Source: Acidimicrobiales bacterium
GTDB lineage: Bacteria; Actinomycetota; Acidimicrobiia; Acidimicrobiales; Aldehydirespiratoraceae
NCBI GenBank assembly: GCA_029263195.1
Contig: JAJCXX010000017.1
Span: 1 to 62,244 of the forward strand
Reading direction: 5' to 3'
DNA length: 62,244 nucleotides
Part shown: piece by piece, positions 1 through 9,137 of the stretch
Layout of the letters: the number at the start of each line of letters is the position of its first letter
Numbering within the stretch: position 1 is the first letter of the stretch
Notes under the pieces: model-generated
The model's database searches: none
Told to the model about the DNA's origin: nothing
The model's input: only the letters and a program-made list of their open reading frames with translations
Program-made: the position numbers and the translations under genes

Positions 1-24
1 TGTTCGTTCGATAGGAACGGACGG

Positions 25-1275
25 ATGCGTAACAAGAGACGAAACTCCAGCCGCCGAGACGGTTCGATTCTGGCCGCCGTGGTCGTGGCACTCGCCACCG
101 CCGGCACGGCTGCCGCGGTCCAATTCACGGCCAACGACGACATCCACGACGTTGCTGCGATCGCGACACCAGCCGTGGTGGCCGCCCTCGTCGCCGCCAT
201 CGCCACCCGCAGACTCGCTGCCCGCCGGCTCGCCGCACTGACCAGCGCCGACCGTGACCTATGGCGAGCCGTCCATCGACTCGAAGACGAACAGGCCGAG
301 AGATCGATCCTCCGCGACTTCGGCCACACCCTCGATGGGGCCGACAGCGAAGCCGCCGCGTTGAAGATCGCCAACGACACTTTCCGCCAGCATCTGTCGC
401 CGCAATCGACCGAACTGCACTTGATCGACCGCACCGACCCGGTGCTGTCTCTGGCACTGGCCACCGGCGACCATCGGACGCTCCCCGATCACCGGCCCTC
501 GCCCTGGACTTCGCTCGCCGGACGCGAGTCATCGACACTCGTCTACAGAACCACCAGCGATCCCGAGGTCTGCCCCCATCTGGCCTCCCGCGTGCCCGAT
601 CCCGTGTCGGCGATCGCAGTACCGCTCATGATCGGAGGCGACATTCTCGGAGTGCTCTACGCCTTCGGCCAGGTCGGCCATCGTCCCGGTGACCGCGACG
701 TCACCTACGTCGAGGACTTCGCCGCGGTTCTCGCCGGACGGCTGGCTGTGATCCGTTCAACAACCGACCACGAACCCGACGACCGCATCGACCGGCTCAC
801 CGGGCTACCCGACCGAGCCACCACCCAACGCCGTCTGCTGGCGATGATCGACGACCAACGATCGTTCACGATCGCCGTGGCCGACATCGACAACCTCGGA
901 CAAATCAACGACGTCGCCGGCCGTACCGCCGGAGATCGATCGCTCGAGATAGTTGCCGCCACCGCCCGCCGGGCCGTCCGACCGATCGATGTCGTGGGCC
1001 GAATCGGCGGAGACGAACTTCTCATCATCTTCCCCGACACCACTCCCGACGACGCCGTCAAGGCGCTCGAACGACTCCGTGAGGCCCTCTTTCTCACTCA
1101 GTCGACCGAAGAGGTCGCGGCGTTCACGCTCAGCATCGGGGTGATCGGATCCTCCTACGGCGGACCGATCGACAAGATCCTCGTACGGGCCGCCGACGCC
1201 CTCCACCAAGCCAAGTTCGAGGGCGGCAACCGAGTCGTTCTCGCACCGGCAGCCGCACAGGAACCGTCGGTCTGA
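25..1275 (+). CDS. GAF-GGDEF diguanylate cyclase, membrane-anchored
   Basis: Probably makes the second messenger cyclic di-GMP from two GTP. The 416-residue protein has two hydrophobic segments near the N terminus (about residues 14-33 and 43-63). A GAF-like sensory domain follows (about 95-245), then a GGDEF domain (about 255-410). The GGDEF domain starts with the usual DRLTGLPDR and carries DIDNLGQIND. Its active-site loop is GGDEL (328-332), a conservative variant expected to be active. An inhibitory I-site RxxD (RPID, 319-322) sits five residues before it, so product inhibition is likely. No EAL or HD-GYP domain is present. What the GAF domain senses cannot be read from sequence. The ATG lies only 24 bases into the window, so the promoter is outside it. 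Confidence 0.88.
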   Translation: MRNKRRNSSRRDGSILAAVVVALATAGTAAAVQFTANDDIHDVAAIATPAVVAALVAAIATRRLAARRLAALTSADRDLWRAVHRLEDEQAERSILRDFGHTLDGADSEAAALKIANDTFRQHLSPQSTELHLIDRTDPVLSLALATGDHRTLPDHRPSPWTSLAGRESSTLVYRTTSDPEVCPHLASRVPDPVSAIAVPLMIGGDILGVLYAFGQVGHRPGDRDVTYVEDFAAVLAGRLAVIRSTTDHEPDDRIDRLTGLPDRATTQRRLLAMIDDQRSFTIAVADIDNLGQINDVAGRTAGDRSLEIVAATARRAVRPIDVVGRIGGDELLIIFPDTTPDDAVKALERLREALFLTQSTEEVAAFTLSIGVIGSSYGGPIDKILVRAADALHQAKFEGGNRVVLAPAAAQEPSV

Positions 1276-1322
1276 TTTGCTCTGCGAGCATCGATGCGGC
1301 TGCCGGTAGCGTGGTCGACCGT

Positions 1323-3926
1323 ATGAGCGCCACCGGAATCCCAGACAAGCCCAGCCTCGAAGGTGTCGAATCGAAGTGGGCCGACGTGTGGGAACGCGAC
1401 GAGATCTACCGATTCGACCCGTCCAAGACCCGCGATGAGGTCTTCTCCATCGACACGCCTCCCCCCACGGTGAGCGGATCGCTTCATGTCGGCCACGTCT
1501 TCAGCTACACCCACACCGACACCATCGCCCGCTATCAGCGCATGGCCGGGCGCGAGGTGTTCTACCCGATGGGCTGGGACGACAACGGCCTGCCGACCGA
1601 GCGACGAGTGGAGAACTACTACGGCGTCCGCTGCAATCCGTCGCTGCCCCACGACCCGTCGTTCGAAACGCCCGACGACGCCGGCAACCCGAAAGCCATC
1701 AAGAAGCGCCGCCCGATCTCGATCAGCCGGCCCAACTTCATCGAACTCTGCGTGGAACTCACCGGATCCGACGAGAAGGCGTTCGAGGGCCTGTTCCGTC
1801 AACTCGGCCTGTCGGTCGACTGGTCACGGACCTACGAAACCATCAACGACCACTGCCGGCGGATCAGCCAGCTCGCATTCCTCGAAAACCTCGAACGCGG
1901 TGAGGCCTATCAGCTCGAAGCCCCGTCGTTGTGGGACGTCACCGACCAGACCGCAGTGGCCCAAGCCGAACTCGAAGACCGCGAGCTAACGGGCGCCTAC
2001 CACAAGCTCCGGTTCACCCGGCCCGACGGTGAGTCTGTGTGGATCGACACCACCCGCCCTGAACTGGTGCCCTCGGTGGTGGCGTTGGTCGCCCATCCCG
2101 ACGATGAACGCTTCCAGCCGCTGTTCGGCACCACGGTCACCAGTCCGGTGTTCGGAGTCGAGGTCCCGGTCGTCGCCCACGAGTTGGCCGAGCCCGAAAA
2201 GGGCACCGGCGTGGCCATGATCTGCACCTTCGGCGACACCACCGACGTCACCTGGTGGCGCGAGTTCAACCTGCCCGTGCGCACCGTGATCGGACGCGAC
2301 GGACGCTTCTCGGTTGATGCCCCCGACGTGATCGCAAGCGAATCCGGTCGGGCCGCCTACTCGCGCCTGGCCGGGCTGAGAGTGGCTCAAGCCCAAGCCG
2401 AAATCGTCGCGATCTTCACCGAGTCAGGCGACATCGACGGCGATCCGAGGCCGGTCACCCATCCGGTCAAGTTCTACGAACGAGGCACCAAGCCCCTCGA
2501 GATCGTGTCGAGCCGCCAGTGGTACATCCGCAACGGCGGACGCGACACCGATCTGCGCGACGCGCTGGTCGCACGCGGCGACCAGATCAACTGGGTTCCG
2601 AGTTACATGCAGGCCCGATTCTCCGGATGGGTCGAGGGACTCAACGGCGACTGGCTGATCAGTCGGCAACGGTTCTTCGGCGTTCCGATCCCGCTCTGGT
2701 ATCCGCTCGATGCCGAGGGTGAACCGATCTACGACTCCGCCATCGCCCCCGATTCCGCCACCCTGCCGGTCGACCCGCAGGCCGAGGCCGCTCCAGGGTA
2801 CGACGAGGCCCAGCGTGGCCAGCCCGGCGGTTTCATCGGGGACCCCGACGTGATGGACACGTGGGCCACCTCTTCACTCACCCCTCAGATCGCTACCGGT
2901 TGGCGAACCGACGAGGCCCTCCACGCCGCCACGTTTCCGATGGACATGCGGCCCCAGGCCCACGACATCATCCGCACCTGGCTGTTCTCATCGGTGGTGC
3001 GGGCCCATTTCGATTCCGACTCCGCACCGTGGCGCAACGCCTCCATGTCGGGTTGGATTCTCGACCCCGATCGCAAGAAGATGTCGAAGTCGAAGGGCAA
3101 CGTCGTGGTGCCCACCGACCTGCTCGAGCAATACGGCTCCGATGCCGTGCGCTACTGGGCGTCCAGTGGCCGCCCCGGTACCGACACCGCGTTCGACCAA
3201 GGCCAGATGAAAATCGGCCGGCGACTGTCGATCAAGCTGCTCAACGCCAGCCGGTTCGTACTCGGATTCGGCGAAGGCGACTTCTCGATCGACCCCGCCA
3301 AGATCACCGAGGCACTCGATCGCTCGATGCTCGACCGGCTCGCCGATCTCGCCGACGAGACATCGCGAGCGTTCGAGGAGTTCGACTACGCCCGAGCGCT
3401 CGAAAGAACCGAAGCCTTCTTCTGGTCGTTCACCGACGACCACGTCGAGTTGGTGAAGGCCCGGGCCTACGGCGAATACGGCGACGAACGGGCCGAGTCG
3501 GCGCGTCATGCCCTACGAATGGCCCTTTCGACCGTGCAGCGACTGTTTGCCCCGTTCCTTCCCTTCGTGACCGAAGAGGTCTGGAACTGGTGGAACGACG
3601 GCTCGATTCACACCGCGCCATGGCCCGATTCCGAGCCCCTCCGCGCCATCGCAGCCGGAGCCGGAGCGGCCCCCAGCACAGTCGCGGCCGCCGCGCTCAG
3701 TGTGGTCCGACGCGAGAAGTCCGAAGCCAAACGCAAGCTCCGCACACCAGTGCTCTCGGCCACGTTCTCGGGATCGACCGAACAGCTCGCCACGCTCGAT
3801 CAAGTCATCGACGACGTCAGAGCGGCCGGCATGGTGCTCCACGTCGAGCCGGGCATCGCCGCCGACACCAATGAAGTGACGGTTACGGCCGAACTCGAGC
3901 CCGAGCAGCCGCCAGAAGAACCCTGA
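1323..3926 (+). CDS. valS: Valyl-tRNA synthetase
   Basis: Class I aminoacyl-tRNA synthetase that charges tRNA-Val in the cytoplasm. Seen in the sequence: the HIGH-type signature HVGH (about 55-58) after PPPTVSGSL, the GWDDNGLPTERRVENYYGV block typical of actinobacterial ValS, an editing (CP1) region in between, and KMSKS at about 586-590. The C-terminal half is an anticodon-binding helical domain. At 867 residues it is of ordinary length, without an obvious long C-terminal coiled coil. The open frame runs up to a GTG at 1311, but the ATG at 1323 (MSATGIPDKP) is the more natural start. It lies 47 bases after the cyclase gene and 3 bases before a methyltransferase gene. Confidence 0.93.
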   Translation: MSATGIPDKPSLEGVESKWADVWERDEIYRFDPSKTRDEVFSIDTPPPTVSGSLHVGHVFSYTHTDTIARYQRMAGREVFYPMGWDDNGLPTERRVENYYGVRCNPSLPHDPSFETPDDAGNPKAIKKRRPISISRPNFIELCVELTGSDEKAFEGLFRQLGLSVDWSRTYETINDHCRRISQLAFLENLERGEAYQLEAPSLWDVTDQTAVAQAELEDRELTGAYHKLRFTRPDGESVWIDTTRPELVPSVVALVAHPDDERFQPLFGTTVTSPVFGVEVPVVAHELAEPEKGTGVAMICTFGDTTDVTWWREFNLPVRTVIGRDGRFSVDAPDVIASESGRAAYSRLAGLRVAQAQAEIVAIFTESGDIDGDPRPVTHPVKFYERGTKPLEIVSSRQWYIRNGGRDTDLRDALVARGDQINWVPSYMQARFSGWVEGLNGDWLISRQRFFGVPIPLWYPLDAEGEPIYDSAIAPDSATLPVDPQAEAAPGYDEAQRGQPGGFIGDPDVMDTWATSSLTPQIATGWRTDEALHAATFPMDMRPQAHDIIRTWLFSSVVRAHFDSDSAPWRNASMSGWILDPDRKKMSKSKGNVVVPTDLLEQYGSDAVRYWASSGRPGTDTAFDQGQMKIGRRLSIKLLNASRFVLGFGEGDFSIDPAKITEALDRSMLDRLADLADETSRAFEEFDYARALERTEAFFWSFTDDHVELVKARAYGEYGDERAESARHALRMALSTVQRLFAPFLPFVTEEVWNWWNDGSIHTAPWPDSEPLRAIAAGAGAAPSTVAAAALSVVRREKSEAKRKLRTPVLSATFSGSTEQLATLDQVIDDVRAAGMVLHVEPGIAADTNEVTVTAELEPEQPPEEP

Positions 3927-3929
3927 ACC

Positions 3930-4493
3930 ATGACCCTCGACGACCGCCAGAAGTGGAACAGCAAGTGGTCCGTTCGGGAATTCGACGACTGTCACCGCTC
4001 GACGATCGTCGACCTGGTCGCCACCAACGCTGATCTGCCGGGACGCCTGCTCGACGTGGCCGGTGGCGGATCACCGACCAGCACCAACCTCGCGCTGCTC
4101 GGCTTCGATGTCACGGTCCTCGATGTGAGCGATGTCGGACTGGCAATGGCACGTGACACCGCCGCTGAAGCCGGCGTCGAGATCACCACCATCGAGACCG
4201 ACCTCGACAAAGAGCCGTTGCCCGAAGGGCCATGGGATGTCATCACCACCGCCAACTTCCTCAAGCGTGAACTGTTTCCCGCCATGATCGACGCCCTCGC
4301 CCCGGGAGGCCTGATCATCGTCACCGTCGCCACGGTCACCAACCTCGAACGTCACGAACGTCCCGGCCCGCCCTTCCTCGCCCAACCCGACGAACTCCCT
4401 CAGCTCTCCGCCAATCTCGAAATCGTTCACCACAGCGAGGCCTGGCGATCCAACGACCGCCACGAAGCCCACCTGGTGGCCCGCAAGCCCTGA
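3930..4493 (+). CDS. Class I SAM-dependent methyltransferase
   Basis: Small (187 aa) Rossmann-fold methyltransferase. Motif I is LLDVAGGGSPTS (about 36-47), followed by an acidic strand end (VTVLDVSD) that would hold the SAM ribose. A TTANFLKRELFP motif, close to those in TehB-like and UbiE-like proteins, comes later. The acceptor cannot be predicted. It begins 3 bases after valS and is probably co-transcribed with it. Its TGA abuts the stop codon of the convergent dioxygenase gene with no spacer, so there is no room for a dedicated terminator between the two. Confidence 0.75.
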   Translation: MTLDDRQKWNSKWSVREFDDCHRSTIVDLVATNADLPGRLLDVAGGGSPTSTNLALLGFDVTVLDVSDVGLAMARDTAAEAGVEITTIETDLDKEPLPEGPWDVITTANFLKRELFPAMIDALAPGGLIIVTVATVTNLERHERPGPPFLAQPDELPQLSANLEIVHHSEAWRSNDRHEAHLVARKP

Positions 4494-5306
4494 CTAGGCC
4501 GGGTCGTCGTCCCAGAGATTGGCCGACGGATCGTCCCCGAACAATCGATCGGCCGGGGTCTTCTTGTCGATGTGGCCGATCAGCCCGTTGTAGACACCCA
4601 GGCCGCATAGCTCCCGTAGCTGCGGAGTGAAGTCGGCCATCGTGGTGGCGGGAATACCGAGCTGCTGATTCTCCTGCTGACGGACCCATCCCGCGCAGTA
4701 GTTCATCGCCACACCCACCCGGCGATCCTCCGTGGAGTTGGGGCCACCGCCGTGCCAGAAACTGCCGTGCCACACCAGCACGCTGCCCTTGCTCATCTCG
4801 GCCGGGATCGAGTCGTAGTGGTCGCCGTAAACCGGGTTGTGATCGAGCTTGTGGCTGCCGGGAACGATCCGGGTGGCGCCGTTGGCGTCGGTGAAATCGG
4901 TGAGGGCCCACATCGAGTTGCACACAGCGGCTCCATGAGGCCTCGCGACCGGAATCACCTGATCGTCGGCATGGATCGGCTGATCAACCTCGCCGGACCC
5001 GATGGAGATCGACGACAACGACGAGACCAGACACCCACGACCCAGAACCCCACGCACGATCGGAAGAACCGACGGGTGCACGGGCACATCGACCCAAGGT
5101 CCGCTGTGAGCCAGCAGGTTGTAGACCCGGGTGGTGGCAGTGCCCTCGAATCGGTTGGTGGCCGGGCCGATCCCCTGCTCTTGCTCGAGACGGTCGATGT
5201 CGTCGAGCAACGTGTCGATGAACCCCAGGTCGATCGCGTCGGGCACCACCGTGTAGCCATCGTTTTCGATTCGCGAGAGATGGCCCGAGAGTTCGTTGTT
5301 GTCCAC
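4494..5306 (-). CDS. Phytanoyl-CoA dioxygenase (PhyH) family protein
   Basis: Fe(II)/2-oxoglutarate-dependent oxygenase of the PhyH family, which hydroxylates varied small substrates. The facial triad is visible as HAD (H112, D114) and a distal histidine in FWHGGGP (about H185), with an arginine just after (RRVGV) suited to bind 2-oxoglutarate. The open frame continues upstream to 5579 but would overlap the divergent threonine aldolase. I chose the GTG at 5306 (MDNNELSGHL), which gives 270 aa, the normal family length, and leaves 22 bases between the two divergent starts. The substrate is unknown. Shared control with the aldolase is plausible because the start regions face each other. Confidence 0.8.
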   Translation of the reverse strand: MDNNELSGHLSRIENDGYTVVPDAIDLGFIDTLLDDIDRLEQEQGIGPATNRFEGTATTRVYNLLAHSGPWVDVPVHPSVLPIVRGVLGRGCLVSSLSSISIGSGEVDQPIHADDQVIPVARPHGAAVCNSMWALTDFTDANGATRIVPGSHKLDHNPVYGDHYDSIPAEMSKGSVLVWHGSFWHGGGPNSTEDRRVGVAMNYCAGWVRQQENQQLGIPATTMADFTPQLRELCGLGVYNGLIGHIDKKTPADRLFGDDPSANLWDDDPA

Positions 5307-5328
5307 GCGACGACCATAACCTGACCCA

Positions 5329-6336
5329 ATGATCGATCTCAGATCCGACACCGTCACGCGACCTTCGCCCGGAATGCGCCGAGCCATCGCCGAGGCCGAG
5401 GTCGGCGACGACGTCTTCGGCGACGACCCCACCGTCAATCGCCTCGAAGCGGTGGTGGCCGAAAGGCTCGGCAAGCAAGCGGCATTGTTCGTTCCGAGCG
5501 GCACCCAGTCGAATCTGTGCGCGCTGATGGCCCACTGCGGACGCGGCGACGAATACATCGCCGGCGAATCAGCCCACACCTATCGCTACGAAGCAGGCGG
5601 CGGTGCGGTTCTGGGAAGCATCCAACCCCAACCCGTCCGGATGTTCGACGACGGACTCCCCGACCCCGATCACATCGCCGCGGTGATCAAGCCCGACGAC
5701 TCACACTTCGCCCGCACCAAGCTGCTGTGTCTCGAAAACACCAAGGACGGCATGGTGCAGTCGATCGAGCGCATGAAGCTCGCCGTCGACGTCGGCCACC
5801 GGCATGGATTGGCCTTGCATCTCGACGGTGCCCGCATGTGGAACGCCATCGTGGCTCTGGGTGTCAGCGCCGATGACTTCGTTGCCCCGTTCGACACCGT
5901 GTCGATGTGCCTCTCGAAGGGCCTCGGGACTCCAGTCGGATCGGTCCTGTCGGGTTCCTCCGAGTTGATCGCCGAGGCCCGCCGGGTGCGCAAGATGCTG
6001 GGCGGAGGTCTGCGCCAGGCAGGCATGTTGGCCGCGGCCGGTCTCTACGCCCTCGACCACAACATCGATCGTCTCGCCGATGATCACGCTCGGGCCGAAG
6101 CTCTGGCCGCGGGCCTCGGGGCGATACCCGAGATCACCGTGACGTCGCTGGCCACCAACATGGTGTTCATCGACATTGAAGGGGCATCGCCCGAGCTGCA
6201 GAATCGCCTCGAGGATCTGGGCGTGCTGGCCCGGGTGTCTTCGTCTCCGGCCCGGCTCGCTACTCATCTCGATATCAGCGACGACGACGTCGAAGCGACG
6301 ATCGAAGCATTCGGCCGGGCGCTCAGCGTTTCGTGA
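5329..6336 (+). CDS. ltaE: Low-specificity L-threonine aldolase
   Basis: PLP enzyme of fold type I that cleaves L-threonine, L-allo-threonine and other beta-hydroxy amino acids to glycine and an aldehyde. It starts with the family signature MIDLRSDTVT. It carries GDDVFGDDPTVNRLE and the PLP lysine K197 in LSKGLGTPVGS, the same residue number as in E. coli LtaE. It is full length at 335 aa. It is divergent from a PhyH dioxygenase and overlaps by 14 bases the 3' end of a gamma-butyrobetaine-hydroxylase-like gene on the other strand. Enzymes of this family can also split 3-hydroxy-trimethyllysine in carnitine synthesis, which fits that neighbour, but this is inference. Confidence 0.9.
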   Translation: MIDLRSDTVTRPSPGMRRAIAEAEVGDDVFGDDPTVNRLEAVVAERLGKQAALFVPSGTQSNLCALMAHCGRGDEYIAGESAHTYRYEAGGGAVLGSIQPQPVRMFDDGLPDPDHIAAVIKPDDSHFARTKLLCLENTKDGMVQSIERMKLAVDVGHRHGLALHLDGARMWNAIVALGVSADDFVAPFDTVSMCLSKGLGTPVGSVLSGSSELIAEARRVRKMLGGGLRQAGMLAAAGLYALDHNIDRLADDHARAEALAAGLGAIPEITVTSLATNMVFIDIEGASPELQNRLEDLGVLARVSSSPARLATHLDISDDDVEATIEAFGRALSVS

Positions 6337-7462
6337 TGCCGTTGACCCGGAGCGCGCTCTCCAGGTCTTCGTGGTTGAGGTAACAGCCGAGGAATCGTCG
6401 GGCACCGGTGAACGCCGTGCGACCGTGAAGCACCCGCCAGTTGTCGATGATCATCACCCGCCCCGGTTTCCATCCGAGATTGATCTGACGAGACGGGTCC
6501 GACACCAGTTCATTGAAGGCGCCGTAGGCCTCGATCACTGTCTCGACCCACTCATCGACCGGCAGCATCGGGGCGCGGTCGTAGTTGTTGAACGAAACCT
6601 GGAGCAGACGTCCGGACCCGTCGAGACGAAACGGAGGCCGTTCGGCCTGCAGGTGAACTCCGGGTTCGATGTAACGGCCCACGAAGTCGAAACGGGTGAG
6701 ACAGTCGGCCAGCCGGGGTTGCGCCGAAGCCAGATCCCGCGCTGCCGCGAATCCGTCGACCAGCACCGAGTCGCCGCCGGTGCCGTTGCGCTCCTGGCAG
6801 CAGAAGACCTGAACACCGGGCGCGTCGTGGCTGTAGGTCGAGTCGGTGTGGACACCGAGTTCGGTGGTGTCGTAGGCGCTGTCGAGGTGCTCATCGGCGT
6901 CGGCCTTCAGCTCCCAGACCCCACCGAAGATGGTGTGGCGAACGTATCCGATCCGGTTGGTCAGGTCGGTGAGCGCCTCGGCCCCCTCCCCCACTCCGTC
7001 GACCACCACCCAGCCTCGACGGTGGAGCTGCCCGAGCAGCTCGGCCAAGCCCTCGGCCTCATCGACTGCACCGCCATCGAGCGGGGCGAACGGCCCCTCG
7101 GGGCCGGCCCACAACTCGAGGTCGGGGTCGAAATCGATGACGAGATCGTCTCGTTCGGGTCGGGGCCCGCGACGGTCCTCGATCCGGTCGGCCAGCAACG
7201 CCGCATCGTGTTCGGTGGTCGCCCCATCCGACCACGCCAGATGCAGACGCCCGTCGCCGAAAGCCAGCTCGAGGGGCTCGACGTCGGCCGTAGTGGCGAC
7301 CGTGGCGGTCTTGCGTTGCGGCGTTCGCGGATCGGTGCTGGCCTCGTCGTCGCCGTGGTCGCGCAGCCACCGCGAGGGCAGATCAACCAGCCGTTCATCG
7401 GACCCGAAACAGATCCTCACCCCCCGATCGACGATCTCTGCGTACCTGATGCGGGTCGCCAT
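6323..7462 (-). CDS. Gamma-butyrobetaine hydroxylase-like 2-oxoglutarate dioxygenase
   Basis: A 379-aa protein with an N-terminal GBBH-like domain (about 1-95) and a C-terminal TauD/TfdA double-stranded beta-helix. Iron ligands are seen as H205-T-D207 (GVHTDSTYSH) and H346 in WRVLHGRTAF, followed by the arginine of GARRFLGCY. The fold matches gamma-butyrobetaine or trimethyllysine hydroxylases of carnitine synthesis. In the N-terminal domain the expected WLRDNC plus CxC zinc cysteines are replaced by WLRDHGDDEAS, so the structural zinc site looks lost. It lies 23 bases downstream of an unknown propeller-like gene on the same strand, so the two probably form an operon. The exact substrate is uncertain. 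Confidence 0.8.
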   Translation of the reverse strand: MATRIRYAEIVDRGVRICFGSDERLVDLPSRWLRDHGDDEASTDPRTPQRKTATVATTADVEPLELAFGDGRLHLAWSDGATTEHDAALLADRIEDRRGPRPERDDLVIDFDPDLELWAGPEGPFAPLDGGAVDEAEGLAELLGQLHRRGWVVVDGVGEGAEALTDLTNRIGYVRHTIFGGVWELKADADEHLDSAYDTTELGVHTDSTYSHDAPGVQVFCCQERNGTGGDSVLVDGFAAARDLASAQPRLADCLTRFDFVGRYIEPGVHLQAERPPFRLDGSGRLLQVSFNNYDRAPMLPVDEWVETVIEAYGAFNELVSDPSRQINLGWKPGRVMIIDNWRVLHGRTAFTGARRFLGCYLNHEDLESALRVNGITKR

Positions 7463-7485
7463 GGGTCAAGCCTACGCGGCGGGGC

Positions 7486-9051
7486 TCAGCCAGTCGGCAC
7501 GGGCCCACGCAGGACGCGGGTTTTGCCGAAGATGTTACCGAGGAGGAGTCGGCCGTCGTCATCGATCGTCACCCCGGCCCCGAGCGTGTTGAACTGCGAA
7601 CCACCGAGCACGTAGTGAAACCGTGCCTCCCCTGTCGTCCAGTCGACCGCTTCAATGGTCCACTTCCCATCTCTCACGCCGCACGTGTAGACGAGGTCGG
7701 AGCCCTGGGCCACGAAGGGCACGGAGTTGGGAGACGAGACCTCGATGTTGACCCACGCCTGGCGCAGATGTCGAGCGATCGGATCCCACTCATACTTGTG
7801 GAGGCCATGGGGCGTGAACTCAGGCTTGTGGCCGAGAAAGAAGCACAACAGCCGAATTCCCTGGGCGGGAAAGCCGTCGGGGATCGATGCCGGTTCGTTG
7901 TTCACCGTCATCGCCCCGTAGCCCGACACCGTGATCGATTGCTCGGTCTGGATCGCCGGCAGTTCGGGATCACCCATGTTGGCCGGACCCATTCCCGCGA
8001 TCCTTCGAGACGACGCGCCGGGCAGTCGGCTCCATCCGTCCGGGATCTCATCGCGCCAGAACAGAGTGATGTTCACCACATCGTCGCCGTCGCCGATCAC
8101 CACGAATCGGTCCTCGTCCGGTCCGAATCCCATCAACGACGGTGTGGTGCCCGATCCGTTGCCGGAGCCGTTTCGATACGCAGCCGACCACGCACCATCG
8201 GACTCATCGAGAGACAGGCTCTCGCCCGTCCACACGACCTTGTGGGTCTGATCGACTGACGAGACGTAGATGCCGCCGCGGTCATCGACACACAACGCGG
8301 TGCGCACCCACCCGTAGCCGGTGTTGCCACGCTCGGTCTCGCGCATCGCGCAATAGTCCGCCGCCGCCTCGGCCGACTTGGGCAGCCGAATCGTCTCATA
8401 TGAGCTGAAGTCTCGTTCCAGCACCACCAGCCAGCCGTGGTCGGTCGACATCACGATTCGCCCGTCGAAAGTCATGTTGACCCCGACGAAATTTCCGTCG
8501 ATATGGTCGGGCTTGTTCCAACGGGCCTTCTCGATGATCGGCGACGAAGGATCAGAGGCGTCGGTCTCGACGTAGGCCACCGCATGGTCCTTGCGTCCCA
8601 GGATCAACGTGTTGTCGCAGTCGACCATTGCGTAGACCCCGTCGAGGCCGGTCATGAAAGTCATCGCCAACACCACTGCGTGATCGATCAGCGGTTGGCC
8701 CTCCAAATCATCGAGACCCGCTATGGCCGAACGGAGGTGGTCGACCGGAGTCGGGGATCGACCCGCAATCTCCATCGTCGCCAACACCTCGAGGGTGTCG
8801 TAGTCGAGCTTGGCAATGTTCTCGCGGCCGTTGCTCCAGATCACGCGGCGACCATCGGGATACGGCGACGAAATCAAACCACCGAAATGGCCAGGACCGA
8901 GCCAGGCATGCTGGCGGCCTCCGGCATCGATCACCTCCGCGGGACCCTCCGGTCCACGTCCCGGCGTGTTGTCCTGCTGATCGCAGCGTCCATGAGCGAT
9001 CGCATACCCGGAGTCGGCCAAGAACGGGTTGCGGGGGCCGGAGATTGTCAT
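7486..9051 (-). CDS. Hypothetical protein, likely beta-propeller
   Basis: I do not recognise this 521-aa protein. It has repeated short beta-strand blocks with glycine and aspartate turns (GRENIAKLDYDTLEV, DDRGGIYVSSVDQTHKVVW, DDDGRLLLGNIFGKTRVL), resembling propeller blades that close near the C terminus. There is no clear signal peptide, membrane segment or catalytic motif. It precedes the gamma-butyrobetaine-hydroxylase-like gene by 23 bases on the same strand and is divergent from an exporter gene. The ATG at 9051 has only a weak ribosome site. A role in binding or sensing a metabolite of the neighbouring dioxygenase is possible but is a guess. Confidence 0.55.
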   Translation of the reverse strand: MTISGPRNPFLADSGYAIAHGRCDQQDNTPGRGPEGPAEVIDAGGRQHAWLGPGHFGGLISSPYPDGRRVIWSNGRENIAKLDYDTLEVLATMEIAGRSPTPVDHLRSAIAGLDDLEGQPLIDHAVVLAMTFMTGLDGVYAMVDCDNTLILGRKDHAVAYVETDASDPSSPIIEKARWNKPDHIDGNFVGVNMTFDGRIVMSTDHGWLVVLERDFSSYETIRLPKSAEAAADYCAMRETERGNTGYGWVRTALCVDDRGGIYVSSVDQTHKVVWTGESLSLDESDGAWSAAYRNGSGNGSGTTPSLMGFGPDEDRFVVIGDGDDVVNITLFWRDEIPDGWSRLPGASSRRIAGMGPANMGDPELPAIQTEQSITVSGYGAMTVNNEPASIPDGFPAQGIRLLCFFLGHKPEFTPHGLHKYEWDPIARHLRQAWVNIEVSSPNSVPFVAQGSDLVYTCGVRDGKWTIEAVDWTTGEARFHYVLGGSQFNTLGAGVTIDDDGRLLLGNIFGKTRVLRGPVPTG

Positions 9052-9137
9052 TGGTTGGAGAAACTACTTCTTGAATGCCGAGCCGACCGTCCCGTCGGAT
9101 TGTCGACAGATGTCCGACCAGCGCTACGTTCCACGCG

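Noticed and set aside
6176..7615. 479-aa plus-strand frame opposite the GBBH-like gene
   Set aside because: It has no recognisable motif, while the minus-strand gene has an intact iron triad and family length.
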